From contig CAZHTM010000012.1 in NCBI GenBank assembly GCA_964535735.1, positions 3,363 through 67,362 of the forward strand: a DNA stretch of 64,000 nt, given 5' to 3'. The translations under genes were made by a program, and so were the position numbers. Shown here piece after piece: positions 16,891-26,136 of the stretch. Under the pieces are notes generated by a model. The model was not told where the DNA came from, searched no databases, and saw nothing but the letters and a program-made list of their open reading frames with translations. Source of the DNA: J089 sp964535735 (GTDB taxonomy: Bacteria > Fidelibacterota > Marinisomatia > Marinisomatales > J089). Positions within the stretch are counted from its first letter, which is position 1; every line of letters begins with the position of its first letter.

Positions 16891-18066
16891 TTAATTCCCC
16901 AGCAATCGACCAATATCGTTATATACCACTGTAATCATCAGAAGCAGCAGTAACGCCATTCCAATCTGTTGAATGATCATTCGCACCCGGAGCGACAATT
17001 CTCGCCGGATGATTATCTGAATGACGGTGACCAGAATATGCCCGCCATCTAATCCTGGAATAGGAAGAATATTCAGAAAGGCCAAGTTGACGCTGATAAG
17101 CGCCATGAAGGTCAGCAGGGGAATCCATCCCGCTTTGGCCGTTTCCCCGGCCATTTGGGCAATGAAGATAGGACCTCCCATTTCTTTTAAGGACGCATCG
17201 CCGGTGAACAGCATTTTAATCGACATAAATATCATGGCGAAAGTGTTGGACGTAGAGCGCACACCCGCGCCCATGGCCTGCACCGGACCAATTGGTAAAT
17301 ACGTTACCTTGGGATAAATCCCAATCGCCCCCAGCGTGTCTCTCACCCCTTCCCGTATGACAACCTGGGTCCCGGAATGAATAGGCAAATCAAATTCTTC
17401 ATCACCTCGTTGGACGGTTAACACCAAATCGGCGTCCGGAAGCGCATGAATTCTTTGGGACATGTCTCCCCACGTGGACAGGCGCTCGCCATTGACCGCT
17501 AAAATACGATCATTGATTTCCAACCCAGAACTTTTTGCCGGCATATCGGCCACGAATTCAGCAATGACCGGTTCATTAGAGACTTCCGGAAGTCCGGTCT
17601 TCCATGCCACCCCGGAAAACAGGACCCAGGCCAGAAAGATATTCATAATCACACCGGCACTCATAACCCAAGCCTGAGCAAGGGGCGTTTTGGAGGCCAG
17701 TTCATCGGGGCTATGCTTGAAATTTGCATCCAGGCTTTCGTCGATCATCCCGGCCATTTTTACATAGCCACCCAGAGGAACCAACGCCATGCAATACTCG
17801 GTTCCGCTTCCCTTTTTCCCGGGACGATTAAACTGTTTTTCAAAAACTGGTTGCCATTCTAAACGGCGATCGGCGTTCCAACGATAAAAGTAAAGACGGA
17901 AACGCCAACCATCGGTTTCAGAGGTTAAGGTGAGAAGGCGTGGAGGAAATCCAATGGAGAATCGATCCACCCGCACGCCGACAGAACGCGCCGCCAGATA
18001 GTGCCCCAATTCATGAATAAAAATCAGGACGCCAAGAACGAAAATGGTTGCCCACAAAGTTGTCAT
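16891..18066 (-). CDS. rseP: Site-2 zinc metalloprotease RseP
   Basis: Inner-membrane intramembrane protease (M50B) that cleaves membrane-embedded anti-sigma factors and leftover signal peptides. HELGH at residues 18-22 gives two zinc ligands and the catalytic glutamate; the third ligand is in the LPIPGLDGGH segment near residue 340. One PDZ domain follows the first helices (SSGLEINDRILAVNGERL). The length of 391 residues is shorter than E. coli RseP and fits single-PDZ relatives. It lies downstream of dxr in the envelope operon, as in many bacteria. Confidence 0.93.
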   Translation of the reverse strand: MTTLWATIFVLGVLIFIHELGHYLAARSVGVRVDRFSIGFPPRLLTLTSETDGWRFRLYFYRWNADRRLEWQPVFEKQFNRPGKKGSGTEYCMALVPLGGYVKMAGMIDESLDANFKHSPDELASKTPLAQAWVMSAGVIMNIFLAWVLFSGVAWKTGLPEVSNEPVIAEFVADMPAKSSGLEINDRILAVNGERLSTWGDMSQRIHALPDADLVLTVQRGDEEFDLPIHSGTQVVIREGVRDTLGAIGIYPKVTYLPIGPVQAMGAGVRSTSNTFAMIFMSIKMLFTGDASLKEMGGPIFIAQMAGETAKAGWIPLLTFMALISVNLAFLNILPIPGLDGGHILVTVIQIIIRRELSLRVRMIIQQIGMALLLLLMITVVYNDIGRLLGN

Positions 18067-18107
18067 AATAATGGTCTTTTCATCTTAGAGTGATGCCAAC
18101 AGAAACG

Positions 18108-19283
18108 TTACACCTTGGTTTCCGTCGCAGTCACAGAATAGTTTGTTACGGATTGAATGATATCCTGTTCCAACTCGATCAAATCTTCTAGATTGGGATG
18201 TGCGTTCCAATCATGGGAGTCTAACACGTTTTCAATAATCCGGGGAATATCAGTAAATCCAATTTCGTTTTTTAAAAACCGGTACACTGCTTGTTCATTG
18301 GCCACATTCAAGGCCGCCGGACTGGACCCGCCTCGGCGCAACGCTTCGTAGGCCAACTCGATGGCCGGAAAGCGATTCAGATCTACCGGCTCAAAGGTAA
18401 GTTCCTTCACAGCTAATAAATCCAGCCGTTCCCAGGGAGCCGGAGCGTGGCGAGGACCAGTAAGGGCGTATTGGATCGGTACTTTCATATCAGGAACCCC
18501 CAACTGGGCTTTCACGGACGCATCCTGAAACTCCACCATGGAATGAATAATCGATTGTGGGTGGACCACAATATCAATTTTTTCAGGAGGAAGATGAAAT
18601 AACCAGTAAGCCTCTATGACTTCCAGGCCTTTGTTCATCATGGTGGCGGAATCAATAGTGATTTTGGCACCCATGGACCAATTGGGATGCTGGAGCGCCT
18701 CTTCTGCCGTAATACTGGAAAATGTCTCTATCGGCCGGGCACGAAAAGGTCCGCCGCTCCCGGTGAGAATTAACCGCCGGACATCGCTAATATCCTCTCC
18801 TGCCAAACATTGCCAGATGGCCGAATGTTCACTATCAACCGGAATGAGCTGTGCTCCCGTTTGGCGCTGAACTTGTGAAATTAAATCACCGGCCATGACC
18901 AGACTTTCCTTGTTGCTGAGGGCCACATCCACACCAGCGGAAAGGGCCCGGTAGGTGGGTTCCATCCCGGCAGCACCCACGATGGCATTCAACAACAAAT
19001 CCACATCATCCCGACTGGCCAACTCCAGCAATCCCTCCCGACCAGATAACACCTCTATCCCCGTACCTTCCAATGCGGATCGGGTGCGATCGGCGGAAAT
19101 TTTATCCAATACTACTACTGCTCGGGGGTGGAATTCCTGAGCTTGGCGCACCAGCGTTTCCCATTGACGACCGCAACTCAGATAGCAAACCTCAAACCGA
19201 TCCCTAAGGTTTTTGATAACATTCAGAGCATTAAGCCCAATGGAGCCCGTGGACCCCAAAATAGAAATTTTTCGCAAACTCAT
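18108..19283 (-). CDS. dxr: 1-deoxy-D-xylulose 5-phosphate reductoisomerase
   Basis: Second enzyme of the MEP isoprenoid pathway, converting DXP to MEP with NADPH. The NADPH-binding GSTGSIG is near residue 10, LSNKESLV in the middle, SGGPFR and SATMMNKGLEVIEA in the catalytic region, and HPQSIIHSMVEF follows. The length of 391 residues is normal. The ATG overlaps the stop of the upstream outer-membrane protein gene by 4 nt. ispD, ispE and ispF lie elsewhere in the window. Confidence 0.95.
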   Translation of the reverse strand: MSLRKISILGSTGSIGLNALNVIKNLRDRFEVCYLSCGRQWETLVRQAQEFHPRAVVVLDKISADRTRSALEGTGIEVLSGREGLLELASRDDVDLLLNAIVGAAGMEPTYRALSAGVDVALSNKESLVMAGDLISQVQRQTGAQLIPVDSEHSAIWQCLAGEDISDVRRLILTGSGGPFRARPIETFSSITAEEALQHPNWSMGAKITIDSATMMNKGLEVIEAYWLFHLPPEKIDIVVHPQSIIHSMVEFQDASVKAQLGVPDMKVPIQYALTGPRHAPAPWERLDLLAVKELTFEPVDLNRFPAIELAYEALRRGGSSPAALNVANEQAVYRFLKNEIGFTDIPRIIENVLDSHDWNAHPNLEDLIELEQDIIQSVTNYSVTATETKV

Positions 19284-19996
19284 GGGGATAGTTTAAGCAA
19301 CTCCAAAGAAAAAAGGATGAGATTCGATCCAACGATCAGTGTCGGGACCATCTCTATCTCGCGGGTTCCCCAACGCCAGGATCCAAATAAATAATTCTGT
19401 TGGGTCTCCAGGGAGGAAGGAGCCGTCGCCAACACTCCGGTATTGAAACGATAAGTGGCTGTGTTCTGTCCAAACCCTATCGTGGTTTGCCCCGGTAAGC
19501 GAGGAAGATCTACTGCCAAACGGACATCCATTGTTTGATTATGAAACTGCTGCGCGCCTTTCAGTGCAGAAAGTTGAATGCCAATGTACCATGTGTCTCC
19601 CGGTCGTAAAACCAGACCGGCACCCTGCATGACCGCCACATCCGCGCCATCCTGAGCCCAGGCTAACTGTCCTGATACTCCCAGATTTGTGGTGAGCAGC
19701 TGAGACACTTCACCCGACCAGGTTTGCATGCTCCGGGGCAAGGCTTCGGATTCAGGGGTCATTGAAAAGGTATAGCGAAGACCGACAGCGGTACGACGGA
19801 GAGGATTCCAGGTAATTACAGGATGGTGAGACTGAACCAATGCCTGACGAATTAGGCCCGGTTTTACCGCCGTTATAAACGATGTCGATACTCCGGAAAG
19901 ATCCAGAATCAGGTTTTGTCCAATCAAACCAGAGCTGGCGAGAAAACCGGAGACTAGCCAGAAAACAATCCGGCGTTTAAATAATGCCTCGTTCAC
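19280..19996 (-). CDS. Uncharacterised exported beta-rich protein between lpxA and dxr
   Basis: A 238-residue protein I do not recognise. It has a signal peptide (FWLVSGFLASSGLIGQ, residues about 11-27), and the rest alternates polar and hydrophobic residues in short strands (for example RTAVGLRYTFSM, WYIGIQLSALKG), as in small outer-membrane beta barrels. The start is GTG 19996, overlapping the lpxA end by 20 nt. It sits inside the lipid A operon, so an outer-membrane role is likely, but no function can be given. Confidence 0.6.
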   Translation of the reverse strand: MNEALFKRRIVFWLVSGFLASSGLIGQNLILDLSGVSTSFITAVKPGLIRQALVQSHHPVITWNPLRRTAVGLRYTFSMTPESEALPRSMQTWSGEVSQLLTTNLGVSGQLAWAQDGADVAVMQGAGLVLRPGDTWYIGIQLSALKGAQQFHNQTMDVRLAVDLPRLPGQTTIGFGQNTATYRFNTGVLATAPSSLETQQNYLFGSWRWGTREIEMVPTLIVGSNLILFSLELLKLSP

Positions 19997-20702
19997 TAGC
20001 GGAGATAAACTTCAGAATCGATTGAACGTGAGGATCATCCCCAAATTGATTGGCCATTTGGTCCAATGCCTGAAGACGGGGAAGATCGGATCGGAAGTAA
20101 ATCCGGTAGGCTTGTTTGATACGGGTCATTTCCTCCCGAGTAAACCCTTTACGTCTCAATCCCACCCGATTGATGCCCTTGTACATTAAAGGTTCTTCCG
20201 CAGCCAGAATAAAGGGAGGTACGTCCTGAACAATTCGAAAACCACCCCCCACAAAGCTATACTTCCCTACATGGCAAAATTGATGTACCAGAACACCACC
20301 ACCTAGCGAAGCCCCGTCCTCCACCTCGACATGACCACCCAGGGTAACCAGATTGGCAAAGATGACTCCATTCCCAATGATACAATCGTGGGCAATATGT
20401 ACGCTGGTCATAAGCAGAACGTCATTACCGATTTCGGTCTGTCCGTGAGCCGCTGTTCCTCGATTAATGGATACATATTCCCGGATGGTGACCCGGTCGC
20501 CGATGATGGTCCGGGTAGGTTCACCTGCATATTTTATATCCTGTGGTTCTTCGCCGATAGAACAATACTGGAAGAGACGGCAGTCCCGGCCGATGGTAGT
20601 CCCGGAGCGCAAGGTGACAAAAGGACCGATGGACGTCCCAGCACCCACCACAACCTGGTCTTCAATGATGGTGTGCGGTCCCACAGTAACATTTTCACCC
20701 AA
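19977..20702 (-). CDS. lpxA: UDP-N-acetylglucosamine acyltransferase LpxA
   Basis: First acyltransferase of lipid A synthesis. Left-handed beta-helix hexapeptides are clear, with IGEEPQDIKYAGEPT, SVHIAHDCIIGNGVIFAN (catalytic His) and GINRVGLRRKGF of the C-terminal helical domain. The first usual start codon is TTG 20702, but the frame stays open and homologous back to 20753, encoding IHPTALIAPTAQ, the normal family N terminus; the only start-like codon there is ATC 20750, preceded by AGGA at a good distance. The coordinates given use TTG; the true protein probably starts near 20750. It follows lpxC-fabZ by 3 nt if ATC is used. Confidence 0.9.
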   Translation of the reverse strand: MGENVTVGPHTIIEDQVVVGAGTSIGPFVTLRSGTTIGRDCRLFQYCSIGEEPQDIKYAGEPTRTIIGDRVTIREYVSINRGTAAHGQTEIGNDVLLMTSVHIAHDCIIGNGVIFANLVTLGGHVEVEDGASLGGGVLVHQFCHVGKYSFVGGGFRIVQDVPPFILAAEEPLMYKGINRVGLRRKGFTREEMTRIKQAYRIYFRSDLPRLQALDQMANQFGDDPHVQSILKFISASERGII

Positions 20703-20753
20703 CTGTGCCGTGGGAGCAATAAGAGCAGTAGGATGGATCGAACTGGCGATGAC

Positions 20754-22157
20754 TTATCCTGTAATGCGGTCTACAACACTGGCCATCAGGGTAGACTCGG
20801 CCACTTTTTTCAATCCCACATAGGCTATTCCTTTCAAACGAACTGTGCCCATGCGAAATTTTTCCAGTGTCAATTCCAAGCGTAGTTGATCACCGGGAAT
20901 GACGGGATGACGGAATTTGGCGTCCTGAACTGCAGAAAAATACATGTTTTTGGTCAGAGGATCATCCACGCTGTTCAAAACTAAAAACGCCCCGGCCTGA
21001 GCCATGGCTTCCAAAATAAGTACACCGGGCATCACCGGTTGATTGGGAAAATGTCCCTGGAAAAAGGGTTCGTTAAAACTGACGTTCTTGATGGCGGTTA
21101 ATGTTTCGCCCAAGGTCATATCCAGAATCCGGTCGATTAAGACAAAGGGATACCGGTGAGGCATGAGTTTGAGAATTCCGTTAATGTCCAGAAGATAATC
21201 ATCGGCTGTTTTCTCCTGGAAGCGTTTCTGGAGCGTTTTCTTTTCATATTCCTTGCGGATCTTTTTCACCAATTCCACATTGGCGGCATGACCGCTGCGG
21301 GCGGCGATCACATGGCCTTTGATGGGTATCCCCAACAGGGCCAAATCACCGATAAGATCCAGAGCTTTGTGCCGAACCGGTTCATTGGAAAAACGCAATT
21401 CTTTCCCGTTTAGTATTCCGTTGGCGCCCAGAATGATTTCATCTTCAATGCCAAATAGAGTTCGGAGTCGTTCCACTTCTGCCCGTTCGATGGGTTTATC
21501 AATGATAACCACCGCATTATCCAGTCCTCCCCCTTGAATTAACCCTTGTTCTTTGAGGGATTCAATTTCGCTGAGAAAGCAGAATGTCCGTGCCGGAGCG
21601 ATCTGTTCCGGGTAGTCCCGTTCCATGTTATAGACGGCCGTATATTGTGTACCCAGACTGGGTAATTTGTAATCTATCATAAAGGTGACCCGAAACCGGT
21701 CGGAAGGCAACACATGGATATCCACCCCCCGCTCCGGATCAGAATAGGCTACACCTTTATCAATCTCCAGGACCTCCCTGGGAGCGTTCTGTTCCTGAAA
21801 ACCGGCTTTAAGCAACGCATCCACAAACGCCTTGGAACTGCCGTCCATCACAGGAGGTTCTTTTTCGGTCAATTCGATCAAGATGTTGTCGATCCGCAGA
21901 CCCGATACCGCTGACAGAACGTGTTCTACGGTATGAATCCGAATACCGGCCTGTTCAATGGTGGTCCCCCGGGAAATATCCACAACATGGTTAATGTCCG
22001 CCTTGATTTCCGGACAATTTTCCACATCCTTTCGCAGGAATCGAATCCCTGTATTTTCCGCCGCCGGCTTAAAGGTTATGGTACACTCTACCCCGGTATG
22101 CAGCCCCCGCCCGGTACAGGAAACAGGTGTTTTAATGGTTCGTTGTTTTCGTCTCAT
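20754..22157 (-). CDS. lpxC/fabZ: LpxC-FabZ bifunctional fusion
   Basis: A 467-residue fusion of UDP-3-O-acyl-GlcNAc deacetylase and 3-hydroxyacyl-ACP dehydratase. The LpxC part (about 1-300) has HTVEH with zinc ligand H79 and the VRHKALDLIGD block with the other zinc ligands. The FabZ part (from about 322) has LMPHRYPFVLIDRI and GHFPNQPVMPGVLILEAMAQAG with the catalytic His and Glu. This fusion is typical of Bacteroidetes and other FCB bacteria. It couples lipid A commitment with supply of 3-hydroxyacyl chains. It overlaps lpxD by 26 nt. Confidence 0.95.
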   Translation of the reverse strand: MRRKQRTIKTPVSCTGRGLHTGVECTITFKPAAENTGIRFLRKDVENCPEIKADINHVVDISRGTTIEQAGIRIHTVEHVLSAVSGLRIDNILIELTEKEPPVMDGSSKAFVDALLKAGFQEQNAPREVLEIDKGVAYSDPERGVDIHVLPSDRFRVTFMIDYKLPSLGTQYTAVYNMERDYPEQIAPARTFCFLSEIESLKEQGLIQGGGLDNAVVIIDKPIERAEVERLRTLFGIEDEIILGANGILNGKELRFSNEPVRHKALDLIGDLALLGIPIKGHVIAARSGHAANVELVKKIRKEYEKKTLQKRFQEKTADDYLLDINGILKLMPHRYPFVLIDRILDMTLGETLTAIKNVSFNEPFFQGHFPNQPVMPGVLILEAMAQAGAFLVLNSVDDPLTKNMYFSAVQDAKFRHPVIPGDQLRLELTLEKFRMGTVRLKGIAYVGLKKVAESTLMASVVDRITG

Positions 22158-23169
22158 GAGAATGTTGAGCTAAAGTTTTTTCCAATGTTTCTAATCGTTT
22201 TTTAAGGGATTCGACCTGGCGGGGTAATGCATCCCGTCGATTTTGTTCCCGAATTTCCCGAGCCGGCATCCCCGCATACACCTTGCCTGGCTCCAAGGAT
22301 TTTGTGACGCCCGATTTAGCGGCCACCACCGCCCGGTCCCCGATTTCTAGATGGGGCGCCACTCCTGACTGACCGGCAAGGATACAGAAATCTCCTAATT
22401 TTACACTGCCGGCAAGACCAACATGCGCCGTGATTAAACAACCCCGGCCAATGGTCACGTTATGGGCAATATGTACCAAATTATCGATTTTGGTATCTGA
22501 ACCAATTCTGGTGTCACTGATCGTCCCCCGGTCGATGGCGCAATTGGCGCCTATTTCCACGTGATCTCCAATGAATACACCACCATTCTGGGGGATTTTG
22601 TAGTGAACATCTTTTTCCGTTACAAAGCCGAATCCGTCACTGCCAATCACCGTCCCTGCATGGATAATGCACTTGGTTCCTATCCGGCTTCGGGGATAGA
22701 GAACCACTCCTGGGTAAAGTACGGATCCCGCTCCGACTGAGCATCCCTCATGAATGGTTACCCGGGCATGGAGGACACAACCCTCGCCAAGGGTAACATG
22801 AGGACCTATTGACACAAACGGTCCAATAGCCGTACCTGTACCCACTTGAGCTGAGGAATCAATATCCGCCGTGGGATGACATCCGGTGAGACTGTGGACC
22901 TCCGGAGCAAAATAACCCAAGACTTTGGTCATTGCCAATTGGGGATTGCCCACAACAATTCCCGGCTTACCCTGTAAGGAGTCTGCATCCGCTACGATAA
23001 CCGCTGATGCAGTTGTTAACGGTAAATATTTTCGATACTGGGGATTTGCTAAAAATGTGATCGTTCCTGGTTTTCCATCCTGGATTTCCGAAACTCCAGA
23101 AATGGAAAGGTCCCCATTACCAACGACTTCCCCGCCACAAAGGGAAGCCAGCTCACGCAAGTTGATCAC
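22132..23169 (-). CDS. lpxD: UDP-3-O-acylglucosamine N-acyltransferase LpxD
   Basis: Third step of lipid A synthesis. The 345-residue protein has the N-terminal uridine-binding domain (MINLRELASLCGGEVVG; ITFLANPQYRKYL), many hexapeptide repeats and the catalytic HIAHNVTIGRG region, then a C-terminal coiled helix rich in K, E and L. IGSDGFGFV is typical. It lies 11 nt after skp and overlaps lpxC-fabZ by 26 nt, the gene order skp-lpxD-lpxC/fabZ-lpxA. Confidence 0.95.
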   Translation of the reverse strand: MINLRELASLCGGEVVGNGDLSISGVSEIQDGKPGTITFLANPQYRKYLPLTTASAVIVADADSLQGKPGIVVGNPQLAMTKVLGYFAPEVHSLTGCHPTADIDSSAQVGTGTAIGPFVSIGPHVTLGEGCVLHARVTIHEGCSVGAGSVLYPGVVLYPRSRIGTKCIIHAGTVIGSDGFGFVTEKDVHYKIPQNGGVFIGDHVEIGANCAIDRGTISDTRIGSDTKIDNLVHIAHNVTIGRGCLITAHVGLAGSVKLGDFCILAGQSGVAPHLEIGDRAVVAAKSGVTKSLEPGKVYAGMPAREIREQNRRDALPRQVESLKKRLETLEKTLAQHSHETKTTNH

Positions 23170-23180
23170 AAGCGATTAAG

Positions 23181-23714
23181 TTATTTACTGTCTTCGGTAA
23201 CTTTTTTTAGCTCATGCAGAACATCGTCCGTCACATCATAGGTGGGTTTCCCATACAGCAGTGACACGGAGCCATCGAAGATAAAATCATACCCATTACT
23301 GATGGCCACCTTATCGACGGCCTGCTTGACCTTGGTCAAAATCGTATACTCCATTTGCGCCTGGCGTTTATATAATTCTCCTTCCGGTCCTACTTTTTGC
23401 GATTGGAATAATTGGATGGACTGTTCCAGGTTGGTTATTTCCTGTTCCTTCTCGCGACGCCAGTCCGGTGAACTCATAAGCCGTTGGGTTTCATAGGCTT
23501 GCCTCAGGCTGTCCAACCGCATCAGCATATCCTGGTATTCGGTTTGCACCTTTTGAAATTCCAACTGGAGTTGTGATTCAGCATCTTTGAATTCTTCATA
23601 TTCATTGCGAATTCGTTCCGAAGAAATATAGCCGATTTTCACCTGAGCTGTGCCTAAAATGGGCCACAGCATTAAGCCCGTTAGTATGAGGGTTTTCAAT
23701 CGTTTTGTCCTCAC
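23181..23714 (-). CDS. skp: OmpH/Skp-family periplasmic chaperone
   Basis: A 177-residue Skp/OmpH-like chaperone that escorts outer-membrane proteins in the periplasm. GTG 23714 is chosen because AGGAG lies 8 nt upstream and it gives a clean signal peptide (MRTKRLKTLILTGLMLWP, then GTAQ) followed by KIGYISSERI; the longer frame overlaps bamA and lacks similarity. The middle is a coiled coil rich in E, Q and L. It follows bamA by 19 nt, the standard BamA-Skp-LpxD order. Confidence 0.88.
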   Translation of the reverse strand: MRTKRLKTLILTGLMLWPILGTAQVKIGYISSERIRNEYEEFKDAESQLQLEFQKVQTEYQDMLMRLDSLRQAYETQRLMSSPDWRREKEQEITNLEQSIQLFQSQKVGPEGELYKRQAQMEYTILTKVKQAVDKVAISNGYDFIFDGSVSLLYGKPTYDVTDDVLHELKKVTEDSK

Positions 23715-23733
23715 TATGTTTTCTCCTGTCCTG

Positions 23734-26136
23734 TTAGAAAGGTTGTCCAAATGTAATGGTATAGTTCCATCCCTCCGGTTGGCCATCACCAGTAATGTCA
23801 TCGAACCCATACCCCATATCGAAGCCCAACATCCCAATCATGGGCATAAAGAAACGAATACCGATTCCGGCAGTCCGTTTCAATGACAAAGGGCCGTTTC
23901 GGGGTAAATACAGGGGTTCGGTCATGGTCGTAGAATCCCAAACATTACCCATTTCAGCAAACACCAACCCATATACTACCGGATTTTCGGAGAATGGGAT
24001 GCGAAATTCCGTGGTGAATTTAAGCATGGAATTCCCACCCAGGGGGCGTCCGTCTGAGGTCAATGGACCAATGGAGTTATCCGGATATCCCCGAAGCATA
24101 TTCCCATAGGGAATTCCATTCCCACCCATGATGAATTTCTCATCATAAGGAACAATGGAATGCTCATCTCCGCTCGATGGTAGAGGGCGAATCACACCTA
24201 TTTTGAAAGAACTCATCAAAACAAATTTCCAGAATGTAGGCGTATACCATTCCAAATCCAAAACATGTTTATGGTAGTCTTCGTTCCCACCCAGGATTCC
24301 CCCGGAAAATTTGGTCCGCCAGATCATTCGAGAACCTCGAGTTGTGAATTCAGGCCGGTCCCGGCTATCCCGAGTTATCGCCTGACTAAAAGCCAACGCT
24401 CTGGATGTTTCTAGTCCTCCCACATATTTTTCTAAATCGTCACTTGATCCGTAATATTCTTTTTGGGTATAGCCCAAATTCCAATTTCCCCGAAAGAAAT
24501 CATCCGGCCAACGTAAACGACGTCCCCAAGTCAGGGAGGCGCCACGCATGGCGAAATCCAAAGGATACGAGTAATTGGTCGAGGCACCACGATAGGTATA
24601 GAACAACGAAAAGCCCACAAGGTTTGGGGTATCATAAATCATCGGATCCGTAAAACTTAGGCTAAAAGACCGGTATTTGGACGGTGTAGTGGTTGTGTAA
24701 AACGAATAATTGGTCCCCATATTAAAACTGAGATTCAAGCGCTGACCCAACCCCCTGAAATTGGTGAATTCCAATCCGCCGCCGCCGGTCATGCCGTATT
24801 CACCGGTAAATCCAAGATTGGCGCTGGCTCGATCTGATGACTTCTCTTCAACCGTAATCTCCAGGTCCACCTCGTCGTCATCCACAGGAAGAACATTGGG
24901 TGTCACATTGGCAAAATAATTCAGGATCCATACTTCCCGTTGGGACCGGATCAATTTATTGCGGTTAAACACATCACCAGGATAAATCTTCAATTCCCGA
25001 CGAATCACATTTTCCCGTGTTTTCGTGTTTCCGGCTATCAGAATATTCCGTACGTAGACTTTATGGTTTTCCTGGATCACAAAATGAATATCCAGGGAAT
25101 CTTTTCCAATGGGAGTAATCTGAGGTTGAATCTGACTGTAGATGTACCCTCGATCCATATACAAACCTTGGACTCGGTCAAAGACGGCTAGATTGAAGGT
25201 TTCTTCATTATATACATCACCTTTTTTCAGATCCAGGCGATCTTCCAGCTCTTCAGTGGTAAATAGATTATTGCCTTCCCAACTGAAATTCCGATACTTA
25301 TACTGTGGACCTTCCTCTAAGCGGATTACGATATCCATACGGCGACGGTCACCAGAATAGAATACAGAATCCTTCTTGATCGTTATGTCTCGATATCCAT
25401 GATTGCGATAGAATGTGCGAAGATTGTTCAGGTCTTCTTCGTATTTATCCCGATCATAGGAAGATCGCCAAAACAAATACCAGCGTTGTTGTTTGGTTTC
25501 TTTTAACGCCCGGCGAAGGCGGAAGTCAGAAAAGGACTCGTTTCCATCAAACGTAATCTTCCGAATCCGGACTTTCTTCCCCTCTTCAATGTGGAAAATT
25601 ACATCTTTAGTATTGGCTTTGATTTTGGGGTCGCGGATCGTGGTATTCTGGGTTTCCACCAGTTCCGGTTCAATCGAAACCAGTAAATATCCATCTTCGG
25701 CATAAAGCGCTTTCATATCCTCAATGACGTCGTGAATGGTGTTGGGCTTAATCCTTTGACCAACTTTCAAATCCAGTTCTTCTTCGAATTTAGAATCCTT
25801 TATTTTTTTATTTCCTTTGTAGGTAATGGCGCCCAAAACGGGATTTTCCTCTACCTGAATGGTAATATCCAACCCGTCTTCCGATTCATCATTCAGAATA
25901 ATTTGAATATCACGAAAAACGCCCAACTGCCAGAGACGCTTCACCGCCCGGGTAAACTCACCGGCGGTGATGGTGGACCCGGGTCGTAATCCGGCGGTAT
26001 AGGTAATCATGGATTCCGACGTCATGGAATTGCCGGAAACGGATACAGATTTCAGTTTTATATCCTGGCTCTCCTGGGCCCCCAGAATACAAAAAAACAG
26101 TCCGAGGACTGTGAAGAATTTTTGACTCCAATTCAT
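23734..26136 (-). CDS. bamA: Outer-membrane assembly factor BamA
   Basis: An 800-residue Omp85 protein that inserts beta-barrel proteins. It has a signal peptide (residues 1-20), five POTRA repeats (about 24-430; for example ITFDGNESFSDFRLRRAL), and a 16-strand barrel with the conserved MGGNGIPYGNMLRGY region, and ends in phenylalanine (ITFGQPF), the usual C-terminal outer-membrane signature. The start shares one base with the uppS stop (TAATG). It is the core of the envelope operon. Confidence 0.95.
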   Translation of the reverse strand: MNWSQKFFTVLGLFFCILGAQESQDIKLKSVSVSGNSMTSESMITYTAGLRPGSTITAGEFTRAVKRLWQLGVFRDIQIILNDESEDGLDITIQVEENPVLGAITYKGNKKIKDSKFEEELDLKVGQRIKPNTIHDVIEDMKALYAEDGYLLVSIEPELVETQNTTIRDPKIKANTKDVIFHIEEGKKVRIRKITFDGNESFSDFRLRRALKETKQQRWYLFWRSSYDRDKYEEDLNNLRTFYRNHGYRDITIKKDSVFYSGDRRRMDIVIRLEEGPQYKYRNFSWEGNNLFTTEELEDRLDLKKGDVYNEETFNLAVFDRVQGLYMDRGYIYSQIQPQITPIGKDSLDIHFVIQENHKVYVRNILIAGNTKTRENVIRRELKIYPGDVFNRNKLIRSQREVWILNYFANVTPNVLPVDDDEVDLEITVEEKSSDRASANLGFTGEYGMTGGGGLEFTNFRGLGQRLNLSFNMGTNYSFYTTTTPSKYRSFSLSFTDPMIYDTPNLVGFSLFYTYRGASTNYSYPLDFAMRGASLTWGRRLRWPDDFFRGNWNLGYTQKEYYGSSDDLEKYVGGLETSRALAFSQAITRDSRDRPEFTTRGSRMIWRTKFSGGILGGNEDYHKHVLDLEWYTPTFWKFVLMSSFKIGVIRPLPSSGDEHSIVPYDEKFIMGGNGIPYGNMLRGYPDNSIGPLTSDGRPLGGNSMLKFTTEFRIPFSENPVVYGLVFAEMGNVWDSTTMTEPLYLPRNGPLSLKRTAGIGIRFFMPMIGMLGFDMGYGFDDITGDGQPEGWNYTITFGQPF

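Noticed and set aside
20331..20885. Plus-strand frames across lpxA and lpxC-fabZ
   Set aside because: They are antisense shadows of conserved genes with no family similarity.
23715..23837. Longer start for the Skp-like gene at 23837
   Set aside because: It would overlap bamA by over 100 nt and place the signal peptide internally; GTG 23714 has a ribosome site.
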